Part shown: in pieces, positions 1-5,430 of the stretch
Layout of the letters: every line of letters begins with the position of its first letter
How positions within the stretch are numbered: position 1 is the first letter of the stretch
Source: Micromonospora_J zhanjiangensis
Lineage (GTDB): Bacteria; Actinomycetota; Actinomycetes; Mycobacteriales; Micromonosporaceae
Assembly: GCF_042650605.1 (NCBI RefSeq)
Contig: NZ_JBHSBN010000067.1
Coordinates: forward strand, 1-8,098
DNA: 8,098 nucleotides
Direction of reading: 5' to 3'
Made by a program: the position numbers and the translations under genes
Notes under the pieces: generated by a model
Databases searched by the model: none
Seen by the model: the letters and a program-made list of their open reading frames with translations, nothing else
Told to the model about the DNA's origin: nothing

Positions 1-72
1 CCGCCGGGCGGACCCGGCGGCTCGATCTGGTACGGGGGGGGGGAAGGCGCTGCGGGCGCCGACCAGATGTAA
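1..72 (+). CDS. Possible C-terminal end of a forward gene (partial)
   Basis: Frame 1 is open from the window edge to a TAA at 70-72 and would encode 23 residues, rich in glycine and proline, ending GGSIWYGGGEGAAGADQM. About 20 of 23 codons end in G or C, as expected for coding DNA here, but so short a stretch proves little. A run of ten G (34-43) lies inside it, so one miscounted base would change the frame. Frame 2 is also open, to about position 200. No family is recognisable. The gene could also be absent. Confidence 0.3.
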   Translation, partial: PPGGPGGSIWYGGGEGAAGADQM

Positions 73-204
73 CGACCGCCAGCCGGCACCCATTCCCGGA
101 GGCGCCCGGCCCGCGCCCACCTACGGGGCGCGCTACTGCGGTCGTACAGGGGGATTCAACGCCCCCACCCCCGCAGCGATTCCGGCCCACGGGCCTTCAT
201 AGCG

Positions 205-228
205 CGGACATCCGTAACCCGATGTCCG
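205..228. repeat. 8-bp inverted repeat, possible terminator or operator
   Basis: CGGACATC (205-212) and GATGTCCG (221-228) are perfect inverted copies separated by eight bases. The repeat lies about 60 bases past the rnhA stop, so it could end rnhA transcription. It could equally be a protein-binding site. No T-run follows it on either strand. The rest of 73-289 shows nothing gene-like, apart from a five-pair G/C hairpin at 149-166. Confidence 0.3.
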
Positions 229-289
229 GATTGCGAGGTGGCGCCGTGACGTTCGGGTGAGCCTGTCGCGCCGGTTTCGTTTTTGCCGG

Positions 290-760
290 CTATGTCCGGC
301 CGCCGACCTTGGCGGACCGGGATTCGGCGACGCCCCGGTTGGCCAGGGCGTCGGCCCGTTCGTTCTCGGGGTGGCCGTTGTGTCCCTTGACCCACAGCCA
401 GGTCACCTCGTGCGGCGCCCCGGCCGCCTCCAGCCGCTGCCACAGGTCCGCGTTCTTGACCGGCTGCCGGGCCGCGGTGCGCCAGCCGTTGCGTTTCCAG
501 CCGGCCAGCCAGCTGGTGATGCCGCTGCGCACGTAGGTGCTGTCGGTGGTGAGGTGCACGACCGAGGGACGGGTGAGACTCTCCAGGGCCCGGATGGCGG
601 CCATCAACTCCATCCGGTTGTTCGTGGTCGGTTCGGCCGACCCGCCGTACAGCTCGCGCTCGTGCGGGCCGTAGCGCAACACGGCCCCCCAGCCGCCCGG
701 CCCGGGGTTACCGCTGCACGCCCCGTCGGTCCAGATCTCCACGAACCTCGCATCCGCCAT
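290..760 (-). CDS. rnhA: Ribonuclease HI
   Basis: This 156-residue protein is an RNase HI, which cuts the RNA strand of RNA:DNA hybrids in the cytoplasm (R-loops, Okazaki primers). The E. coli enzyme has 155 residues. All catalytic residues can be placed by alignment with E. coli: Asp12 (in IWTDGACSGNPGPGGWG), Glu51 (NNRMELMA), Asp73 (TTDSTYV), His127 and Asp137 (WVKGHNGHPENERADALA). It ends just after the RNase H fold, with no extra domain. The ATG at 760 has no Shine-Dalgarno. Instead TAGGTT lies six bases upstream, which suggests a leaderless mRNA. It appears to be a single-gene unit, divergent from the unknown gene at 996. The family assignment is secure. Confidence 0.96.
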   Translation of the reverse strand: MADARFVEIWTDGACSGNPGPGGWGAVLRYGPHERELYGGSAEPTTNNRMELMAAIRALESLTRPSVVHLTTDSTYVRSGITSWLAGWKRNGWRTAARQPVKNADLWQRLEAAGAPHEVTWLWVKGHNGHPENERADALANRGVAESRSAKVGGRT

Positions 761-766
761 GCCGGA

Positions 767-772
767 AACCTA
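767..772 (-). promoter_or_regulatory. -10 element of a leaderless rnhA promoter
   Basis: On the minus strand TAGGTT is followed by six bases and the rnhA ATG. This matches the actinobacterial TANNNT-N6/7-start pattern in which transcription begins at or next to the start codon. No convincing -35 hexamer is visible 16-19 bases upstream. Confidence 0.55.
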
Positions 773-982
773 CCGGGGCGCGGGGCGACACCGGAGCCGA
801 GGGCGGTCGTCGCCGGCGGGCGGGCGTCACCGCTGAGGATCCTTACATTCGGGATCTCCGGCAGAACGATTGACACGCCCGGACCCACGTTGTTGAAACG
901 TCCTGGCCGGTCGGGCCGCTCCGGCCGGCGCTGCCGGGCGACCGGCGGGCGATCACCACTCGCGCGCTCGGCGTGCCCCGGG

Positions 983-988
983 TACGGT
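983..988 (+). promoter_or_regulatory. -10 element for the unknown gene at 996
   Basis: TACGGT is followed by seven bases and GTG at 996, the same spacing class as at the other leaderless genes in this window. The hexamer overlaps an upstream in-frame GTG at 987. If it is the real -10, the 987 start would lie within the promoter and not be transcribed. Confidence 0.45.
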
Positions 989-995
989 GCCGCCC

Positions 996-1517
996 GTGGT
1001 GTTCAACTTCGGGATCGACGGCTATCAGCCGCAGTGGCTCACCGGCGTCACCGCCCTCGCCGCCGCGCACGGCGAGCGGCTCGGGCGACTGGCCGGCCGC
1101 CGGCTGGACCGGGTCTGGCTGCTGTGGGACCTCGACGACGACGCGTGGTTCGCCGACGGGCCGGTGCTGCTCGACTTCGAGGGTGAGCAGGTGGAGATCA
1201 ATCACCAGAAGTTCGACGACCTGTCGATCACGTGGAACACGGTGGACCCGGCCCGGCCGGTCGACTGGCCGACCGACGACGATATCCGGCTGGCCTGGCG
1301 GCACGACACCTCACCGGAGATCGCCGCGCTTCCCGGCCAGACGTTACGGGTGGTCGAGCTGCTGGAGTGGACCGGCGCCGACGTCGCCAACGGCATGGTC
1401 GCGGTCGGCTTCACCTTCGCCGACGGCCAGTTGACCATCTACAACGCGCTGGACGAGAACGGGCTCGCCTTCAACCCGCCCGAGCCGGACTACCGTCGAC
1501 ACCCGTTGGTCGGTTGA
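996..1517 (+). CDS. Conserved-looking unknown protein
   Basis: I do not recognise this 173-residue protein. It is soluble and acidic, with no signal peptide or membrane segment. It has many Trp and Asp residues: a VWLLWDLDDDAWF segment near residues 40-52, then GPVLLDFEGEQVEIN, LPGQTLRVVELLEW and a C-terminal GFTFADGQLTIYNALDENGL that looks like beta strands and turns. Codon use is typical of the window and no other frame competes, so it is very likely a real gene. Starts: GTG at 987, 996 or 999 are all in frame and none has a Shine-Dalgarno. I chose 996 because TACGGT lies seven bases upstream. Choosing 987 would add three residues. It converges on the next gene, with 42 bases between the stops. 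Confidence 0.8.
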   Translation: MVFNFGIDGYQPQWLTGVTALAAAHGERLGRLAGRRLDRVWLLWDLDDDAWFADGPVLLDFEGEQVEINHQKFDDLSITWNTVDPARPVDWPTDDDIRLAWRHDTSPEIAALPGQTLRVVELLEWTGADVANGMVAVGFTFADGQLTIYNALDENGLAFNPPEPDYRRHPLVG

Positions 1518-1559
1518 CGGGCCTCCGGCCGACAGCCGCCGGGCGGGAGTCGAGGTCGC

Positions 1560-2273
1560 TCAGGCGAGCAGGATCTCCCGCATCCGGGCGCCCGGGTTGA
1601 GGCCACCGACCACCCGACCCCCGGCCGGGTCGTACACGTGCAGGGTGTTGTTGCGGCGCATCAGCTCGCGGACCGGGGGCGGCAGCCGGGGCGGGTTGTC
1701 CATGGCGGCGAGGATCTGCCCGGTGGTCGACACCAGCCGGTCGGCCAGGGCGGCCGAGTCGGTGTCCACCCGCACCCGTCCGAACTCCCAGCCGGCGGTG
1801 GTCAGGTCGAGCACCTCGAAGAGGTGGATCGCCACCGGGACCGGGTCGGTCACCCGGTCGAGCCGCGACGCCCGGGCGCCGAGCACCGCGACGGCGGCGG
1901 CCAGCTGGGCGTACGGGTGGAAGCCGCACGGCAGCGCGAACAGGGGCCACCGCAACGCGGGACCGGCCTCCTTCCACAGTGGCCGGTAGTTGCGGCGGTG
2001 CACCACGAGCCGCCGGCCGGTACGCCGGTACACGTCGGCGACCTGGGCCTGCAGGTCCGCGTGCGCCTGCTCGGCGACCTCACCGACGATCCGGGCCGCG
2101 ACGACCAGCCCGTCGTCGCCGTCCAGCAGCCGGGTGACCGCGTCGACCTGGTCGGGGAACCACATCCGCGCGCCGGCCCCGTACCGGTGTCGGGCGTCCC
2201 GCAGCAGCGCCTCCTGCCGGGCCGGGTCGAGCTGGACCTGCCGGCCACCCAGCAACTGCCGGAGCCATCCCAT
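1560..2273 (-). CDS. Unknown cytoplasmic protein, 237 residues
   Basis: I do not recognise the family. The protein has no signal peptide. The one fairly hydrophobic stretch, about residues 108-135 (WPLFALPCGFHPYAQLAAAV), contains charged or polar breaks and is probably a buried helix. Other visible segments are GARMWFPDQVDAVTRLLDGDDG near the N-terminus, a basic VYRRTGRRLVVHRRNYRPLW stretch and a C-terminal LMRRNNTLHVYDPAGG. The ATG at 2273 is well supported by a GAGG-type ribosome binding site (ACGAGGCGAC before ATG) and an AT-rich -10 (TAATAT) further upstream. It is divergent from the PIG-L deacetylase across 79 bases, so the two could share regulation. It converges on the unknown gene to its left with no clear terminator between them. 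Confidence 0.85.
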   Translation of the reverse strand: MGWLRQLLGGRQVQLDPARQEALLRDARHRYGAGARMWFPDQVDAVTRLLDGDDGLVVAARIVGEVAEQAHADLQAQVADVYRRTGRRLVVHRRNYRPLWKEAGPALRWPLFALPCGFHPYAQLAAAVAVLGARASRLDRVTDPVPVAIHLFEVLDLTTAGWEFGRVRVDTDSAALADRLVSTTGQILAAMDNPPRLPPPVRELMRRNNTLHVYDPAGGRVVGGLNPGARMREILLA

Positions 2274-2309
2274 GTCGCCTCGTTTCAGCAGCGGTCTCGG
2301 AACCCGGTC

Positions 2310-2315
2310 ATATTA
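2310..2315 (-). promoter_or_regulatory. -10 element for the 237-residue unknown gene
   Basis: TAATAT on the minus strand is an AT-rich island in a GC-rich gap. It lies 36 bases before the ATG, which leaves a leader of about 30 bases carrying the Shine-Dalgarno. No clear -35 is visible. Confidence 0.45.
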
Positions 2316-2340
2316 GTGCGAGCGGCGCCCCCGGGCCCCG

Positions 2341-2346
2341 TAGGGT
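2341..2346 (+). promoter_or_regulatory. -10 element of a leaderless promoter for the PIG-L deacetylase
   Basis: TAGGGT is followed by exactly six bases (GAGCGC) and the ATG at 2353. No Shine-Dalgarno precedes the start. It stands back to back with the TAATAT element at 2310-2315, so the 79-base gap holds two divergent promoters. Confidence 0.6.
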
Positions 2347-2352
2347 GAGCGC

Positions 2353-3183
2353 ATGGTTGAGCGTTCCCTGACTTTGATGGCGGTGCACGCGCACCCCGAC
2401 GACGAGGCGACGAGCACCGGCGGCGTACTCGCCCGGTATGCCGCGGAGGGGATCACGACAGTGGTCGTGACGTGCACCGACGGGCGGTGTGGCGACGGTC
2501 CCGGCGGGGTCAAGCCGGGCGAGGCGGGGCATGACCCGGAGGCCGTGGTGACGATGCGCCAGGCCGAACTGACGGCCAGTTGCAAGGCGTTGGAGGTCAC
2601 CCACCTGGAGACGCTCGGCTACCACGACTCCGGGATGATGGGTTGGGCCACCAACGACCTGCCCGGCGCGTTCTGGAACACGCCGGTGGAGGAGGCCGCC
2701 GAGCGGCTGGCCGGGCTGATCCGGAAGTACCGGCCGGACGTGGTCGTCACGTACGACGAGAACGGCTTCTACGGCCACCCGGACCACATCCAGGCGCACC
2801 GGATCACCATGGCCGCCGTGGCGAAGACCGACGTCCCCGCGAAGGTGTACTGGACCACCGTGCCGCGGTCGGCGTTCCAGGAGTTCGGCCGGGTGATGAA
2901 GGAGATCGGCGTCGAGTTCCCGGAGCCGGACGAGGGCGCGCCGGAGATGCCGGAACTCGGCCTGCCCGACGAGGAGATCTCCACCTGGGTGGACACCAGC
3001 GGATACGGGGCGCAGAAGTTCGAGTCGTTGGCGGCGCACGCGAGTCAGGCCGAGAACATCTTCTTCCTGCAGCTGGGCCAGGAGAGGTTCACCGAGCTGA
3101 TGGGGGTGGAGACGTTCGTCCGGGTGCACGACACCACCGGCGCACCGACCCCCGAGGACGACCTGTTCGCCGGTCTGCGCTGA
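2353..3183 (+). CDS. PIG-L/LmbE-family zinc deacetylase, Mca/MshB-like
   Basis: This 276-residue protein belongs to the PIG-L family of zinc enzymes that remove acyl groups from amino sugars or their conjugates. In actinobacteria these include MshB (mycothiol synthesis) and Mca (cleavage of mycothiol S-conjugates). Key residues align with M. tuberculosis MshB: AHPDDE gives zinc ligands His14 and Asp17 and the catalytic base Asp16. GHPDH gives His142 (acid) and the third zinc ligand His145. YDENGFYGHPDH keeps the Tyr before the motif (Tyr140). The core ends near residue 160. The C-terminal part is acidic, with a WVDTSGYGAQKFESLAAHASQ segment. Length suits either enzyme, and I cannot decide between Mca, MshB or another substrate, so no gene symbol is given. 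It is cytoplasmic and single-gene, with a strong hairpin terminator right after the stop. Confidence 0.9.
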   Translation: MVERSLTLMAVHAHPDDEATSTGGVLARYAAEGITTVVVTCTDGRCGDGPGGVKPGEAGHDPEAVVTMRQAELTASCKALEVTHLETLGYHDSGMMGWATNDLPGAFWNTPVEEAAERLAGLIRKYRPDVVVTYDENGFYGHPDHIQAHRITMAAVAKTDVPAKVYWTTVPRSAFQEFGRVMKEIGVEFPEPDEGAPEMPELGLPDEEISTWVDTSGYGAQKFESLAAHASQAENIFFLQLGQERFTELMGVETFVRVHDTTGAPTPEDDLFAGLR

Positions 3184-3197
3184 TCCGTACGGCTGGT

Positions 3198-3235
3198 GGC
3201 GTCGACACGGCGACAGCGGTCGCCGTGTCGACGCC
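3198..3235. terminator. Perfect 17-bp hairpin, likely bidirectional terminator
   Basis: The arms at 3198-3214 and 3219-3235 are exact inverted copies (GGCGTCGACACGGCGAC on the left) around the four-base loop AGCG. It begins 15 bases after the deacetylase stop and lies 13 bases beyond the fluC2 stop at 3248. That is the expected place for a terminator shared by two converging genes. It has no T-run, as is usual in high-GC actinobacteria. Confidence 0.8.
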
Positions 3236-3247
3236 GCACCGCCCCGG

Positions 3248-3610
3248 TCAGGCGGTGAGGGCGAGGGCGAGGGCCAGGCCGGCGAAGCCGGCGCCGAGGC
3301 CCACCACCACACTGGCCAGGACGTTGGCCAGCGCGGCGAACCGGGCGCCGGTCTGCACGAGGCGCAGGGTTTCGTAGCTGAAGGTGGAGTAGGTGGTCAA
3401 CGCGCCGCAGAAGCCGGTCCCCAGCACTGCGGTGGCGGCCGGTCCGGCGGGCAGGCCGACCAGGAATCCGAGCAGCAGCGAGCCGGCGACGTTGACGGTG
3501 AGGGTGCCCCACGGAAAGACCGAGTCGTGACGGGTCTGCACCGCGCGGTCGGTGAGGTAGCGCAGCGGGGCGCCGACCGCGGCACCGAGCGCGACCAGCA
3601 GGATCGTCAT
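3248..3610 (-). CDS. fluC2: Fluoride channel subunit FluC/CrcB (second of pair)
   Basis: This 120-residue, four-helix membrane protein of the FluC (CrcB) family exports fluoride passively across the plasma membrane. FluC works as a dimer of oppositely oriented subunits, and many Gram-positives encode two different subunits side by side, as here. Family motifs: GAPLRY (13-18), GTLTVNVAGS with the pore Asn40, and GALTTYSTFSYE (69-80), which contains the helix-3 break and the aromatic pore residues Tyr74 and Phe77. Standard subunits have Phe at both; see the finding on the Phe/Tyr swap. The ATG at 3610 shares one base with the fluC1 stop (TGATG) and has no independent Shine-Dalgarno of note, so translation is probably coupled. 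It ends 13 bases before the shared hairpin terminator. Confidence 0.93.
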   Translation of the reverse strand: MTILLVALGAAVGAPLRYLTDRAVQTRHDSVFPWGTLTVNVAGSLLLGFLVGLPAGPAATAVLGTGFCGALTTYSTFSYETLRLVQTGARFAALANVLASVVVGLGAGFAGLALALALTA

Positions 3611-4134
3611 CACCGCCCACCCCCGCCCGGGTCGGCCGTCGGTTCGTCCGGTGATCGTCCGGCCGTGGCCCCCGGCCGGACCAGCCGGCTCGTCAGGGAG
3701 GCACCGGCCCACACCGCGACCATGGCACCGGCCAGGGTCAACGCCAGGTACGCCAGCGCGACACGCGCGGCACCGGCGACGGCGGCCTGCTGGATGTCGA
3801 CCACGTAGGTGGAGAAGGTCGTGAAGCCGCCCAGCACGCCGACGCCGAGGAACGGGCGGACCAGCGCCCTGCCCGGCCACACCTGGGTGACCAGCACCAT
3901 GAGCACCCCGATCAGCAGGCAACCGGAGACGTTGGTGCCGAACGTCGCCCACGGGAACCCGGTCGCCGGGTGCGGGAAGGCGCTCTGCAGCCCGTAGCGG
4001 GCCAGCGCGCCCAGCACTCCGCCGGCCGAGATCGCCGCCAGCACGGGCCACGGTCGGGGCCGCAGTTCCCGGCGCTCGGCCGGGACATGAAGATCGACAT
4101 CCGGGTCGATCGGCGGCCTCTCGAATTCGGACAC
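3610..4134 (-). CDS. fluC1: Fluoride channel subunit FluC/CrcB (first of pair)
   Basis: This 174-residue FluC-family subunit should pair with FluC2 to form the fluoride exit channel. It is longer than the usual 120-130 residues, with a charged N-terminal tail of about 28 residues and a Pro/Gly-rich C-terminal tail after residue 150. The core has four membrane helices and the family motifs GGVLGALARY (38-47), GTNVSG with pore Asn68 (66-71), and GGFTTFSTY (102-110) with aromatic residues Phe107 and Tyr110. The start is GTG at 4134, chosen because AGGAGG lies four bases upstream. That site can be sequestered by a leader hairpin, and a fluoride riboswitch lies just upstream, so fluoride should switch on its translation. 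The stop overlaps the fluC2 start by one base. Confidence 0.93.
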   Translation of the reverse strand: MSEFERPPIDPDVDLHVPAERRELRPRPWPVLAAISAGGVLGALARYGLQSAFPHPATGFPWATFGTNVSGCLLIGVLMVLVTQVWPGRALVRPFLGVGVLGGFTTFSTYVVDIQQAAVAGAARVALAYLALTLAGAMVAVWAGASLTSRLVRPGATAGRSPDEPTADPGGGGR

Positions 4135-4138
4135 CCGG

Positions 4139-4168
4139 CCTCCTACCAGTCATGGCCTGCCTGGTAGG
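4139..4168 (-). promoter_or_regulatory. fluC1 ribosome binding site within a switching hairpin
   Basis: On the minus strand CCTACCAG (4168-4161) is perfectly complementary to CTGGTAGG (4149-4142), with an 11-base loop. The second arm includes the first three bases of the AGGAGG ribosome binding site (4144-4139). The first arm overlaps the 3' strand of the riboswitch pseudoknot (4172-4167). The two structures should therefore exclude each other: ligand-bound aptamer exposes the binding site, free RNA hides it. Confidence 0.7.
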
Positions 4169-4231
4169 GACCGTCGACGGCGATCGCCGTGGTTTTCCCG
4201 GTCGATGCCGGGACGGCGGGCCCCACCGCCG
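4164..4231 (-). promoter_or_regulatory. Fluoride riboswitch (crcB RNA motif), divergent form
   Basis: The leader can be aligned base by base to the Thermotoga petrophila fluoride aptamer. Hairpin 1 has the stem CGGCG/CGCCG (4231-4227, 4218-4214) and loop GUGGGGCC, against AUGAGGCC in T. petrophila. An extra hairpin (4213-4196) is inserted next. Then come AAACC, a second hairpin ACGGC-GAUC-GCCGU (4190-4177) and CGACGGUCCCUAC, against UGAUGGCCUCUAC. The pseudoknot between loop 1 and the 3' strand keeps all six pairs (4224-4219 with 4167-4172), including one compensatory A-U to G-C change and one G-U. The bases equal to A6 and U38 are G and C here. Its position just before two fluoride channel genes makes the assignment strong despite these substitutions. 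Confidence 0.82.
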
Positions 4232-4235
4232 GTGA

Positions 4236-4241
4236 ACCGTA
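4236..4241 (-). promoter_or_regulatory. -10 element for the riboswitch-fluC transcript
   Basis: TACGGT on the minus strand would place the transcription start near 4229, right at the 5' strand of aptamer hairpin 1. This implies that the fluC pair has its own promoter and is not simply read through from the 61-codon gene upstream. No -35 is evident. Confidence 0.45.
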
Positions 4242-4282
4242 GGTTCCGGCCCCACGATACCGGCCGGTCCGACCGGCCCGGG

Positions 4283-4468
4283 TCAGGGTGGCGGTTCAGG
4301 CTCTCCGCCGGTGCCCGGGCGGTACGGGGGCGGCCGGTCGGTGGGGACGACGTCCTCCACGGTCCGCCGTCGCAGCCGTCCCGGCGCGTCCTCGTCCGGT
4401 GCGGCCTGCCCGGTCAGGTCGATCGCGACCTGACCGGGCCGCAGATACCACTTCCAGCGCGCGGCCAT
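4283..4468 (-). CDS. Small unknown protein, 61 residues
   Basis: This short gene is supported by a near-ideal ribosome binding site (GAGGGAGGAACGG before the ATG at 4468). The same frame is open further upstream, but without a start signal or coding character. The N-terminus is aromatic and basic (MAARWKWYLRPGQVAIDL), the middle is charged with an arginine cluster (GRLRRRTVEDV) and the C-terminus is proline-rich and probably unstructured. There is no membrane segment and no known motif. It lies on the same strand as the fluC pair, 42 bases before their predicted -10. A functional link is possible but not shown. Function unknown. Confidence 0.65.
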   Translation of the reverse strand: MAARWKWYLRPGQVAIDLTGQAAPDEDAPGRLRRRTVEDVVPTDRPPPYRPGTGGEPEPPP

Positions 4469-4749
4469 CCGTTCCTCCCTCGGCAGGCGTCCGGTGACAG
4501 TGGACCCATGTCTCGACCACACCCGACGGACAGCCAGTCCTCCCAGCGGTGTCGTCATGCCGCCGAGCCGCCGACACAGTCCGATCACTTGCCGTGGGGC
4601 ACCCTGCACAACACCGTGGCCAGACCGCATTTCCCGCCGGGACCCGGTCCGGGGTTTCGGCGGGTGGCCGGTGGGCACCACAACGGTGACAGCGTGGCCT
4701 CGTCCGATGGATTGGATCGCACAGTCTTTCGACTGCCACGCGAGCGGGC
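4469..4749. other. Gap without a gene, with several inverted repeats
   Basis: No frame on either strand looks coding here. On the minus strand, just after the response regulator stop, the RNA could form CAGTC-GAAA-GACTG (4735-4722). This sits at one side of a longer-range pair CGTGGC (4740-4735) with GCCACG (4698-4693). A second hairpin has seven-base arms (CCCGCCG 4633-4639, CGGCGGG 4658-4664). These may end the two-component operon transcript. The promoter of the 61-codon gene should also lie here, but I cannot place it. Confidence 0.4.
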
Positions 4750-5430
4750 TCAGTTTCCCGTCGTCGGAACGTCGCCCACCCGCACCAGGCCCGCCTGGTA
4801 CGCCAGGATGACGAGCTGGACCCGGTCGCGGACGTCCAGTTTCATGAGGGCCCGGGTGACGTGGGTCTTGACGGTCAGCGGGCTGATCACGAGCCGATCG
4901 GCGATCGCCTCGTTGCCGAGCCCCAGCGCGACGAGGCGGACCACCTCGCCCTCCCGTGGGGTGAGCGCCGCGAGGCGGGCCGCGCCGTCGGGGGCGGACG
5001 CGCTCCGGTGGGCGAAGCCGGCGATGACCCGCCGGGTCACGCTCGGCGACAGCAGGGCGTCGCCGGCGGCCACCACCCGGACGGCGTGCCGCAGGTCGGT
5101 GGGGTCGATCTCCTTGGTCAGGAAACCGCTGGCACCGGCGGCGAGGGCCGCGAAGACGTACTCGTCGGTTTCGAAGGTGGTGAGGATGACCACCCGGCAG
5201 GTACGCAGGACCGGGTCGCCGGCGATGCGTTCGGTGGCGGCGATGCCGTCCAGGCCGGGCATCCGGATGTCCATCAGGGCCACGTCCGGGCGCAGGTCGC
5301 CGACGGCCCGGACGGCCTCGTCCCCGGTGGCGGCCTCGCCGACCACCGTGATGTCGCGGTCGCGCTTGAGCAGGCTGCGGAAGCCGGCCCGGACCAGTTG
5401 CTGGTCGTCGGCGAGCAGAACTCTGATCAT
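4750..5430 (-). CDS. Two-component response regulator, NarL/FixJ (LuxR-type) family
   Basis: This 226-residue cytoplasmic transcription regulator has two domains. The receiver domain (about 1-120) has the acidic pair Asp8/Asp9, the phosphorylated Asp54 (ALMDIRMPGLDG), the switch Thr84 or Thr85 (VILTTFETDE) and Lys106 (GFLTKEID). The C-terminal LuxR helix-turn-helix domain (about 155-215) has LTPREGEVVRLVALGLGNEA followed by the recognition helix around SPLTVKTHVTRALMKL. All expected phosphorelay residues are present. Its ATG overlaps the kinase stop (ATGA), so the kinase is its evident partner. Target genes cannot be read from the sequence; regulation of its own operon is a common but unproven possibility. 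Confidence 0.95.
   Translation of the reverse strand: MIRVLLADDQQLVRAGFRSLLKRDRDITVVGEAATGDEAVRAVGDLRPDVALMDIRMPGLDGIAATERIAGDPVLRTCRVVILTTFETDEYVFAALAAGASGFLTKEIDPTDLRHAVRVVAAGDALLSPSVTRRVIAGFAHRSASAPDGAARLAALTPREGEVVRLVALGLGNEAIADRLVISPLTVKTHVTRALMKLDVRDRVQLVILAYQAGLVRVGDVPTTGN

Noticed and set aside
870..875. TTGACA, a perfect -35 hexamer upstream of the unknown gene
   Set aside because: No acceptable -10 lies 16-18 bases downstream, and it is over 100 bases from the start codon.
987..995. GTG at 987 as start of the unknown gene
   Set aside because: It overlaps the likely -10 hexamer TACGGT. It is still possible if transcription starts further upstream.
1518..1559. Terminator between the two converging unknown genes
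   Set aside because: Only short imperfect GC repeats are present; no stem comparable with the two perfect hairpins elsewhere.
3611..4255. Extension of the fluC2 frame upstream
   Set aside because: It overlaps all of fluC1 in another frame with a low-complexity product. The ATG at 3610 gives a standard-length channel subunit.
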